A stretch of DNA of 64,000 nt from assembly GCF_015690345.1 (NCBI RefSeq), contig NZ_JADPUN010000205.1, positions 1 to 64,000 of the forward strand, given 5' to 3'. The position numbers and the translations under genes are program-made. Origin of the DNA: Plantactinospora alkalitolerans (lineage in GTDB: Bacteria > Actinomycetota > Actinomycetes > Mycobacteriales > Micromonosporaceae). Below, piece after piece: positions 37,041 through 44,002 of this stretch; positions within the stretch are counted from its first letter, which is position 1, and each line of letters starts with the position of its first letter. The notes beneath the pieces are model-generated. The model did not search any database. It saw nothing but the letters and a program-made list of their open reading frames with translations, and had not been told where the DNA came from.

Positions 37041-38012
37041 CAGCCGGGCACGACGCAGGCGCCAGCCGAGCAGCCCGGCGATCAGCAGCAGCGCCACGGC
37101 GGCGCCGGGCACGAACAGCAGCAACCCCGGGCCGGCGGATTTCGCCTTCTGGGCCACCCCGGGCAGGACCAGCTCGGCCTCGGCGGTACGTCGTACGGTG
37201 CCGCTGCTCAGGATCAGCTGCGCCGTCCAGGTGCCGGCCGCCAACGGCTGATCCACCGTCGTGCTGACCTGGCCGCGCTGGCCCGGCAGGATGGTCACGC
37301 CGGTGGTGACCCGGAACGGCCCGGCCCGGACCGTCTCGGAGTCGTTCGCCAGGTGCAGGGTTCCGTCCATGTCGAGGGCACGCCGGCCGGTGTTGTGCAC
37401 CCACGCGGTGACCACCGGCCAGCTTCCCGATCCGGACCCGACCGCCATCTGGTCGATCCGGAAGTCGGTCGGCGGCTCCCCGCCCATCCCGATGTCGAGG
37501 TACATCCGTACGCCGACCCGGTGGACCTGGGTGACGCCGCCGTCGCGGGCCGGGCTGGTGACCTGCGCCCAGACCGCCGCGTACCGCTCACCCGCCGACG
37601 CGGTCCCCGGGACCGCGACCGTGACCTGTACCCGCTTCCTGGCTCCGGGCGCCAGTTCGACTCGATCCGAGTCCAGGGTCACCCAGTCGCTGAGTTCGTT
37701 GCCCCCACGACCGTCCGCGGCGGTGAAGATGTTCTTCTCGACGCTGGCGGCGCCGGCGTACAACTCGACCTTGTGGCGCTCGTCCGAGGTGTTGCGGACC
37801 TCGACCCGGCGTTGGATGCTCGTCCCCGGCTCGAGGTGGTCCACGATGTACGCGTTCGCCCTCGGATCCTGGGCCCGGGCGACCGGAATCTCCAGCAGTT
37901 GGAGGCCGATTCCCGACCCCCCGGAGTCCCGCTCGCCCGGCATCGGGCGTCCGGCGGCGGTCGGTGCCGCGGACGCTCCGAGGGCCAGGACGGCGACGGA
38001 GGTCAGCAGCAC
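37032..38012 (-). CDS. DUF916-like membrane-anchored protein (WxL-partner type)
   Basis: This 326-residue protein starts with a short hydrophobic signal sequence, then a domain (about residues 35-170) with YIVDHLEPGTSIQRRVEVRN, VELYAGAASV and VTVAVPGTASAGERYAAVW, which is the DUF916 pattern of WxL-interacting proteins. A second beta domain (about 175-275) corresponds in place to DUF3324. A C-terminal membrane helix (about 295-316) and a basic tail RLRRARLRR follow. The GTG start is 16 bases after the small WxL-like gene, so the two form an operon. The end of the gene overlaps an IS630 remnant, so the native tail may have been altered. Confidence 0.7.
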   Translation of the reverse strand: MLLTSVAVLALGASAAPTAAGRPMPGERDSGGSGIGLQLLEIPVARAQDPRANAYIVDHLEPGTSIQRRVEVRNTSDERHKVELYAGAASVEKNIFTAADGRGGNELSDWVTLDSDRVELAPGARKRVQVTVAVPGTASAGERYAAVWAQVTSPARDGGVTQVHRVGVRMYLDIGMGGEPPTDFRIDQMAVGSGSGSWPVVTAWVHNTGRRALDMDGTLHLANDSETVRAGPFRVTTGVTILPGQRGQVSTTVDQPLAAGTWTAQLILSSGTVRRTAEAELVLPGVAQKAKSAGPGLLLFVPGAAVALLLIAGLLGWRLRRARLRR

Positions 38013-38028
38013 CAGCCGGCGGACGCCG

Positions 38029-38574
38029 TCACAGCACCGAATGTGTCACCGTCCCGGTGTACGTACCGCCGGAGGTGCCGACCGGCACGTCGACCAGCAC
38101 GGTGGGGTTCCAGGTCGCGAAGTTGTTGCCCGAGCCGCCGGTGTGGGTGAACGCGGTCCGGGGGACGTTGATGATCACTGCGTCGGCCGCGGTCGGCTGT
38201 CCCGGCGTGAAGGTCCCCGATCCGGCGGTGCCGGTGGCGGGTCCGGACCAGTAGCGGACGTTGATGACCGGGATCGTCTCCTCCGCCGTGCCGGCGCCGG
38301 TGGTGAAGTCGGTCGCGACGACGGTGGTGACCCAGCTCGCGTTCAGCAGGGCCCGCTGGTCCAGCACGGTGACCGGGCCAAGGTTTCCGGAGACCGTGGC
38401 GCCCTCGGTGCCGTTGCCCAGGTTCGCCGTCGCCGGCACGGTGATGGTGAGGCCGCCGGCGGCGGTGACGTTGAGGGTGACGATGGTGCTCCCCTCGTCG
38501 GCGGAGGCCGGCGCGGCGAGTCCGACCGCCAGGGCTACGCCGGCCAGGCAAGCGGATAGCAGGGTCTTTTTCAT
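38029..38574 (-). CDS. Small WxL-like secreted protein
   Basis: This 181-residue protein has a signal peptide (KKTLLSACLAGVALAVGL, cleavage near ASA) and a beta-rich domain. The layout is that of a WxL domain: GLTITVPATANLGNG, then VLDQRALLNASWVTTVVATD, then near the end a tryptophan (FATWNPTVLVDVPVGTSGG) and a closing strand TYTGTVTHSVL. The two tryptophan sites are WVT and WNP rather than W-x-L, so this is a divergent member. The ATG has GGGAGA upstream. It precedes the DUF916-like gene. In Firmicutes WxL proteins bind peptidoglycan and DUF916 partners. Confidence 0.65.
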   Translation of the reverse strand: MKKTLLSACLAGVALAVGLAAPASADEGSTIVTLNVTAAGGLTITVPATANLGNGTEGATVSGNLGPVTVLDQRALLNASWVTTVVATDFTTGAGTAEETIPVINVRYWSGPATGTAGSGTFTPGQPTAADAVIINVPRTAFTHTGGSGNNFATWNPTVLVDVPVGTSGGTYTGTVTHSVL

Positions 38575-38635
38575 GTGAATCTCCCAGGTGCGGTAAGACA
38601 CGGGTCTTCCTCGGAGATTACTAAGACAAGTTACC

Positions 38636-39018
38636 TCAATACGGACGAAAAGACCATTCGCGTTTGAATGCTGCCTCCAGTGCCCCGTTCAGGTCCGGGT
38701 GCCGGAACTGGAAGCCGGCCCGGTTCAGTAACGCCGGGCAGCACCCGGAGGCTGCGCAGCGCCTCCACCACCATCTCGCCGAGCAGGACCCGCAATGCGA
38801 TCCCGGGCACCGGCATCACGGCCGGCCGGTGCAGGGCCCCGCCGAGCGCCTTGGTGAACTCGGCGTTGGTGGCCGGCCTCGGGCCGACGATGTTGACCGG
38901 GCCGGCGATGTCGTCGCGGTTCAGCAGGAAGGTCACCGCCGCGATCCAGTCGGTCAGCGAGATTCACGGGATCCACTGCCGCCCGTTGCCGAACTTGCCC
39001 GCGATGCCGAACACTGCC
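38636..39018 (-). pseudogene. TIGR01777-type NAD-dependent epimerase fragment
   Basis: The C-terminal half of a TIGR01777 (SDR39U1-like) protein is readable: GKFGNGRQWIP, then an in-frame TGA where the family has Trp, ISLTDWIAAVTFLLNRDD, GPVNIVGPRPATNAEFTKAL and LLGEMVVEALRSLRVLPG. A frameshift follows and the true end (FRHPDLNGALEAAF) lies in another frame. The N-terminal NAD-binding part is absent. A truncation, a stop and a frameshift show that the gene is dead. Confidence 0.75.
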
Positions 39019-39635
39019 GATGCTGGCACCCGACCGACGAGCGACGCGCTCGCCGCACCCCAACCCTCTAAGCCCTAGCCTCATCGCGCCTCAGTCCCCG
39101 GGACCTCAACGCCTGCCTGGCATGGTCCTTTCCAATAGCGAGCTACTGGCGTGCTGACACAGCGTCACCGGAAGAGCGATCCGGCCCTAACCTGCCGGTA
39201 GGAAACCCATTGTGGCGCAGCCAGCGCTGACACGGTCTTCCCCGCCTCACCAATTCCCTCACGTGCTACGACACAGGACCAGGTCACGGCGAGGTGGACA
39301 GGATGCCTGACGCACACTCTCTCCCCGAAGTCCTGACCTCGATGCCCGGCATCGGCGCCAGACCGGTGTCCAGCCCAGGTCGACTCGGTCGAAGCTGTCG
39401 ATCTTGCGTGGAGCATCTGACGGGTAATCAGAGGTGCCGGGCCGCAGCGGTGTTGCCGGTGCGCCACAAGGTAGGGCCGCTACCTGCAGAAACAAGCACA
39501 ATGCCTTCTTGGCGTCCCCGGTTAACGGGACCGTGGGTGCTCCGAGGGTGCTCGCCGTCGAGAGGTCGCTCGAGCGGGAAAAAGCGCCCCTGAGCTGCGC
39601 AAACGTGGGTCACAACCGCGACCCACACGAAAGAA
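39019..39635. other. Gene-poor interval with IS110 fragment
   Basis: This stretch of about 615 bp holds no intact gene that I can support. On the plus strand, around 39305-39365, a frame reads LPEVLTSMPGIGARP, which resembles the C-terminal helix-hairpin region of IS110/IS1111 transposases. The rest shows no domain in any frame. With the adjacent dead epimerase it looks like decayed accessory DNA next to tRNA genes. Confidence 0.45.
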
Positions 39636-39663
39636 GGCAATATAGCCGGTTGGCTATATTGCC
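39636..39663. terminator. Perfect 12-bp inverted repeat after tRNA-Arg
   Basis: GGCAATATAGCC and its exact complement flank a GGTT loop. On the minus strand the hairpin begins 8 bases after the encoded CCA of the tRNA-Arg gene, so it likely ends that transcript, although no T-run follows. The arms are markedly AT-richer than the surroundings. Confidence 0.55.
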
Positions 39664-39674
39664 TGCTCAAGTGG

Positions 39675-39747
39675 CGCGCCCGAAGGGATTCGAACCCCTA
39701 ACCTTCTGATCCGTAGTCAGATGCTCTATCCGTTGAGCTACGGGCGC
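39675..39747 (-). tRNA. tRNA-Arg(ACG)
   Basis: The minus strand folds as a 73-nt tRNA: acceptor GCGCCCG pairs with CGGGCGC, the anticodon loop is CTACGGA within a TCTGA/TCAGA stem (anticodon ACG), and the T-loop is GGTTCGAATCCC. The discriminator is G and CCA is encoded at 39672-39674. Confidence 0.95.
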
Positions 39748-39781
39748 AGCTGCCGGGCCAGTCTACACACCAGCCCCAGCG

Positions 39782-39872
39782 CGGAGACTCCGGGATTCGA
39801 ACCCGGGAGGGGCTTTAAGACCCCAACCGCATTAGCAGTGCGGCGCCATAGACCAGACTAGGCGAAGTCTCC
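39782..39872 (-). tRNA. tRNA-Ser(GCT)
   Basis: The minus strand gives a 91-nt type II tRNA with acceptor GGAGACT/AGTCTCC, anticodon loop CTGCTAA (anticodon GCT), a long variable arm and T-loop GTTCGAATC. CCA is not encoded. It lies 34 bp from tRNA-Arg on the same strand. Confidence 0.95.
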
Positions 39873-40044
39873 CTGGTGGTCAGCGGACCACGTCGGTCGA
39901 GGATACAGGGCAGCTACCCGGAGGGGCAAAACGACTTCCCGGTCGGGCTGGTGAAGCCGTCGGCCACCCCCTGGCCGTCCCGGCCGCAACCTCGGTCGAT
40001 TCCTGTCCGGTGCCGATCCACCAACACGACTAGGCTCGCACGAT

Positions 40045-41826
40045 ATGGAGGAGCAGCCGCCCACCGAGCCCCAACGCCGCCGCCCGGAACCGAAGTCGAC
40101 GCGCGGATCCGGCCGGACCGAGGCCGCCTTCACGTCCCCACCAGAGCCGGACCCGGAGCCAACCGACAAGGCGCCGAGGGCACCGCGCCCCCGTACCCGA
40201 CCGACGCCGCCAGCGGTGCTGTTCCAGCCGCCGACCGAGGCCGAGCTGCCGACGGCGTCGACCAGTTCCGCCATTCGGCCGCCGGCGTTCTCCTCTTCCG
40301 GGCAGGGCGCCACGCCGCAGAACTCCCCGGAACCCGGTCCCGAGCAGGCCGACCAGCCGACCAGGCCGGCGCCGAACGCTCTCGAGACCGGCGCCTCCAC
40401 CCCGACCCGACAGGACGAGACCATCCCGGCCGCCCAGGACGAGACCATCCCGGCCGCCCAGGACGAGTCGATCCCGGTCGCCCAGGACGAGTCGATCCCG
40501 GTCGCCCAGGACGAGTCGATCCCGCCGCGCCAGGGCGCGGCACCGGCCGCCCGGAAGAAGGCCGCCGCCAAGAAGGTGGCCACGCCCGCCGAGAGCACCG
40601 GAATCGCCAAGAAGGTGGCCGCCGCCAAGAAGACCACCGCGACCAAGAAGACCACGGTCGCCAAGACGGCCGCTGCGAAGAAGACCACCGCGAAGAAGAC
40701 CACCGGCAGAACGGCCGCTGTGAGGAAGGCCACGGCCATGCCCGCGTCGACCGAGGCCGCGCCGCAGCCACCGTCCGCAGCGCCGACGACTCCGCCAGCC
40801 GACCCGACGGCAGCGCCGGCAGAGGTGGCGACCGGACCTCGGACAGCTCCGGCCGAGCCCTCGACCGGACCCGCCAGCCCTGAGCCACCGTCGGACGGAT
40901 CGACGGGCACGCCGTCAGCAGCCGGGTCCGCTCCGCCGGACAGCTCCGCAGCGAGCGAGACGATCGAGAGCGACGCCCCCGGGGAGCTGACCGGCACGGC
41001 CGACGGGACCGTCGTACCCGAACGGGCCGCCGCCGTACTCCCGTCAGGCGGTGCCGGGCCGGATCGGGCGGCTGCGGACCGTACCCCTCGGTCAGGGCGG
41101 CAGGGCGCGACGGTGCGGCACATTCTCGACCACCCCGGTTATGCGCCGGAGTTTCTCGCCCTTGCCGCCGTACGCGAACTGGGGCCGGATGCCCTGGCCT
41201 GGGCGACGCGGATCCGTACGAGCTATCCGAACGCCACCCCCGACGGCCTCGCCCGGCTGGCCACCCGGCGGTACGTCCGGCTCTCCGCCGTCGGCGGCGC
41301 CCTGTCGATGGCGACCGGGCTGCTCGCCCCGTTCGCGGAGTTGGCCGTCGTCACCTGGGCGCAGGCCGGCCTGGTGCTGCATCTGGCTGCCGCACACGAT
41401 CATGATCCGACCGCTCCGGACCGGGCCGCCGACCTGCTCGTGCTGACCCGGGTCCATCCGGACGGGCAGAGCGCCCGGGCGGCCCTGGACGCGGCGGAGG
41501 TGGCTCTGCGGGGCGGTCCGGACGGGTCGTCACCGCGGTTGGCGGAGGCGGGCTGGCGGCTCGGCGCGCCGATCGTCGCCCGGAGCGCGAACTGGCTGGC
41601 GCTACGGATGGCCGTACGACGACTGCCCGGGGCGACGACGCTGGTCACCGCTCTGGCGAACGCCGCTGCAATCGAGCGGCTCGCCGCCCGGGCCGCCACG
41701 CTCTACCGGACCACCAGCGGCCCGCGTTCCTCCGGCCCTTCCTCCTCCGCTGGCGAAGGTACGGCGGACGGGCCGTCAGCCTTGCCCTACAACCAGTCGA
41801 ACCAGCTTCGCGGCAGCAGCGCATAA
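40045..41826 (+). CDS. EcsC-like protein with histone-like Lys/Ala tract
   Basis: This 593-residue protein has a long disordered N-terminal part and a compact C-terminal domain. Residues about 123-162 are five copies of an octapeptide (QDETIPAA/QDESIPVA). Residues about 168-240 form a histone H1-like tract (KKAAAKKVA, AAKKTTATKKTTVAK) that could bind nucleic acid. A Pro/Ala/Ser-rich linker follows. Residues about 350-565 are helical and hydrophobic (ALSMATGLLAPFAELAVVTW), resembling EcsC-type proteins. The ATG at 40045 starts the frame. The last 40 bp overlap the convergent CPBP protease gene. Confidence 0.6.
   Translation: MEEQPPTEPQRRRPEPKSTRGSGRTEAAFTSPPEPDPEPTDKAPRAPRPRTRPTPPAVLFQPPTEAELPTASTSSAIRPPAFSSSGQGATPQNSPEPGPEQADQPTRPAPNALETGASTPTRQDETIPAAQDETIPAAQDESIPVAQDESIPVAQDESIPPRQGAAPAARKKAAAKKVATPAESTGIAKKVAAAKKTTATKKTTVAKTAAAKKTTAKKTTGRTAAVRKATAMPASTEAAPQPPSAAPTTPPADPTAAPAEVATGPRTAPAEPSTGPASPEPPSDGSTGTPSAAGSAPPDSSAASETIESDAPGELTGTADGTVVPERAAAVLPSGGAGPDRAAADRTPRSGRQGATVRHILDHPGYAPEFLALAAVRELGPDALAWATRIRTSYPNATPDGLARLATRRYVRLSAVGGALSMATGLLAPFAELAVVTWAQAGLVLHLAAAHDHDPTAPDRAADLLVLTRVHPDGQSARAALDAAEVALRGGPDGSSPRLAEAGWRLGAPIVARSANWLALRMAVRRLPGATTLVTALANAAAIERLAARAATLYRTTSGPRSSGPSSSAGEGTADGPSALPYNQSNQLRGSSA
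40411..40530 (+). repeat. Five 24-bp tandem repeats
   Basis: Five in-frame 24-bp units beginning CAGGACGAG encode the octapeptides QDETIPAA (twice), QDESIPVA (twice) and QDESIPPR in the EcsC-like protein. The pairs are identical at the DNA level, so the duplications are recent. Confidence 0.9.
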
Positions 41827-42629
41827 CCGACGAAGGCCACCACGTCCAGCAGGGTGTGGGCCACCACCAACGGAAGCACCCGCTTGGTACGCAGGAAGAA
41901 CAGCCCGAAGACGACCCCCATCACCGCATTGCCGAGGAACGCGCCGAAGCCCTGGTAGAGGTGGTAGGAGCCGCGCAGCAACGCGCTGGCCGCGATCACG
42001 GCGCCGATCCGCCAGCTCATCTCCCGCAATCGCGTCATCAGGTATCCGACCACCACGACCTCCTCGAGGATCGCGTTCTGCGCGGCGGAGAGGACGAGTA
42101 CCGGCACCGCCCACCAGAGATCGGGCAGGTTCGCCGGTACCACGTTGGCGTTGACGCCGAGGTGCGCGGCGACCCAGAACAGGCCGAGGCCGGGTAGCCC
42201 GATCGCGGCGGCGAGCGCCGCACCCCAGGCGAGATCCCGGCCGGGCCGCCGCCCGTCCAGCCCGAGTGCCCACCGGGCGCCACCCCGGCCCTGGTCGAGC
42301 ACCCCGTTCCGGTCGAGCAGACCCTCGCGATCGAGCAGGCCGTCCCGGTCGAGCGGCCGGTCCCGGTTGAGCAGGTGGATGGCGAGCAGTACCGGCACGA
42401 GGGCGAAGAAGATGCCCAGAAGCTGGTAGGTGAGGTCGAGCCAGGGACGTGCCGACTGGGAGGCGTTCAGGGTGGCGGTCTGCTGGGACAGCGGCCGGTC
42501 GGCGGTCAGCCGGGCGATGATCGTCACCGCCGAGTAGACCGCGGACTGCCCCAGGGACAGGCCCAGAACCAACAGCACCTCGGTGCCCAGCACCCGGCGG
42601 GAAAGTGGTCGGGCGAGATCAACCGTCAC
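41787..42629 (-). CDS. CPBP-family intramembrane metalloprotease
   Basis: This 280-residue protein has about eight hydrophobic segments and the CPBP (Abi/CAAX protease-like) motifs: ILEEVVVVGYLMTRL (EExxxxR-like, here the last position is shifted), a central FxxxH-like YHLYQGFGAFLGN and a C-terminal HTLLDV. Between helices 2 and 3 it carries an Arg/Asp-rich loop with four imperfect copies of LDRDGL. Function of most members is unknown; some process prenylated or peptide substrates. The GTG at 42629 avoids an Arg-rich upstream extension. Confidence 0.75.
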   Translation of the reverse strand: MTVDLARPLSRRVLGTEVLLVLGLSLGQSAVYSAVTIIARLTADRPLSQQTATLNASQSARPWLDLTYQLLGIFFALVPVLLAIHLLNRDRPLDRDGLLDREGLLDRNGVLDQGRGGARWALGLDGRRPGRDLAWGAALAAAIGLPGLGLFWVAAHLGVNANVVPANLPDLWWAVPVLVLSAAQNAILEEVVVVGYLMTRLREMSWRIGAVIAASALLRGSYHLYQGFGAFLGNAVMGVVFGLFFLRTKRVLPLVVAHTLLDVVAFVGYALLPRSWFDWL

Positions 42630-42800
42630 GCGACAACTGTGCCCGATCCGGCGGGCCGCCGTGGTCTCCCGCACCGGGAGCCTCCGAGGGGCCGTAGCCC
42701 GGCGAGCGCCGTTTGGACCCGATCGCACACTCTGTGCGACCCGCACTGACTCTCGGTATTCATTCTTATTCGCGCAGTGGCCCCGACCGAGAAGGTGTCA

Positions 42801-43916
42801 ATGGACAACCTGGCGCAGCTCTTGAAGGAGAGTTGGACCCTGGTCGAAGAGCAGCGGGACAAGGTCGCGGGATACTTCTACGCCCGGTTGTTCCTGACCG
42901 ACCCCGCACTGCGCACGCTGTTTCCGGTCCAGATGGACGGGCAGCGGGACCGGTTGCTCGAGGCGATCGTCACCGCCGTCCAGACCATCGACGATCCGGA
43001 GAACTTCGACGACTACCTCCGCTCCCTCGGTCGCGACCACCGCAAGTACCACGTACGGGCCGAGCACTACGACGTCATGGGCGCCGCGTTGTTGGAGGCG
43101 TTGCGGCAGTCCGCCGGCGAGCGGTGGACCGTCGAGTACGACCAGGCGTGGCGGGACGCGTACCAGGCGATCGGGGAGCGGATGCAGGCCGGAGCGGCCC
43201 TCGATCCGAACCCGCCGTTCTGGCATGCCGAGGTGCTCAGCCACGAACGCCGGGGTTCGGACATCGCCGTGCTGACCTGCCGACCCCTCCAGTATCCGCT
43301 GCCCTACCGCCCGGGTCAGTACGTCAGTGTCGAGGTGCCGCGCTACCAGCCCCGGCTCTGGCGGACCTACTCGATCGCGAACGCCCCGAGGACGGACAAC
43401 ACGCTGGAGTTCCACGTCCGGGCCGTCGGTGCCGGCTGGGTCTCCAGTGCCCTGGTCCGCCGGGTCAGGGTCGGCGACCTGCTGCGGGTGGCCGCACCGA
43501 TGGGTTCCATGACGCTGGATCCGAAATCCACCCGCGACGTCCTCTGCGTGGCCAGCGGCGTCGGGCTCGCCCCGATCAAGGCGCTGGCCGAGGAACTGGC
43601 GGCGCACAACCGCACCCGTTGGATGCACGTCTTCGTCGGCGCCCCGGACCGCGACGGCCTGTACGGGCTGACCGAGCTGTACCAGCTGGCCGCAGAGCAC
43701 CCCTGGTTGTCGATCATCCCCGCGTGCAGTGCCGATCCCGGCTTCCCCGGCGAACAGGGCGAGATCGCCGAGGTCTTCGCCCGGTACGGCCCGTGGACCA
43801 GCCACGACTGTTACGTCTCGGGCTCGGCCTCGCTGGTCCGGTCCGCGTTGCGGACGCTCGCCGCCGACGAGGTGCCGCCGGAGAACATCCGGTACGACGC
43901 GTTCGGCGAACTCTAG
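42801..43916 (+). CDS. Flavohemoglobin-like globin/oxidoreductase
   Basis: This 371-residue protein joins an N-terminal globin domain (about residues 1-135), with the proximal heme histidine region KYHVRAEHYDVMGAALLEAL, to a ferredoxin reductase-like module: FAD-binding RLWRTYSIANAP and NAD-binding VASGVGLAPIKALAEEL, with a C-terminal YVSGSASLVRSAL. It is a flavohemoglobin-type enzyme that may use NAD(P)H to oxidise nitric oxide or reduce oxygen. The ATG at 42801 has AGAAGG upstream; an in-frame GTG at 42777 does not. The length is slightly below typical Hmp (about 400). Confidence 0.88.
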   Translation: MDNLAQLLKESWTLVEEQRDKVAGYFYARLFLTDPALRTLFPVQMDGQRDRLLEAIVTAVQTIDDPENFDDYLRSLGRDHRKYHVRAEHYDVMGAALLEALRQSAGERWTVEYDQAWRDAYQAIGERMQAGAALDPNPPFWHAEVLSHERRGSDIAVLTCRPLQYPLPYRPGQYVSVEVPRYQPRLWRTYSIANAPRTDNTLEFHVRAVGAGWVSSALVRRVRVGDLLRVAAPMGSMTLDPKSTRDVLCVASGVGLAPIKALAEELAAHNRTRWMHVFVGAPDRDGLYGLTELYQLAAEHPWLSIIPACSADPGFPGEQGEIAEVFARYGPWTSHDCYVSGSASLVRSALRTLAADEVPPENIRYDAFGEL

Positions 43917-43933
43917 ACCCCCACTCCCCCCAA

Positions 43934-43976
43934 GGCCGGGTCTCGTGTCCTGTCCCGCAGGACACGAGGCCCGGCC
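43934..43976. terminator. Strong bidirectional hairpin terminator
   Basis: A 19-bp stem with one wobble pair (GGCCGGGTCTCGTGTCCTG against its complement) and a TCCCG loop lies between the convergent flavohemoglobin and deformylase-fusion genes. C-runs flank it. It fits an actinobacterial terminator that works in both directions. Confidence 0.8.
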
Positions 43977-44002
43977 CCCCCACGCGCAGGCGAGGGCCGC
44001 GT

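Noticed and set aside
39434-39709. 91-codon plus-strand frame running into the tRNA-Arg gene
   Set aside because: It crosses the hairpin and the tRNA on the opposite strand and ends in the antisense T-arm, a common false call near tRNA genes.
39675-39872. tRNA pair as a possible integration site of a mobile island
   Set aside because: No integrase, no tRNA 3'-end duplication and no flanking direct repeat were found in the window.
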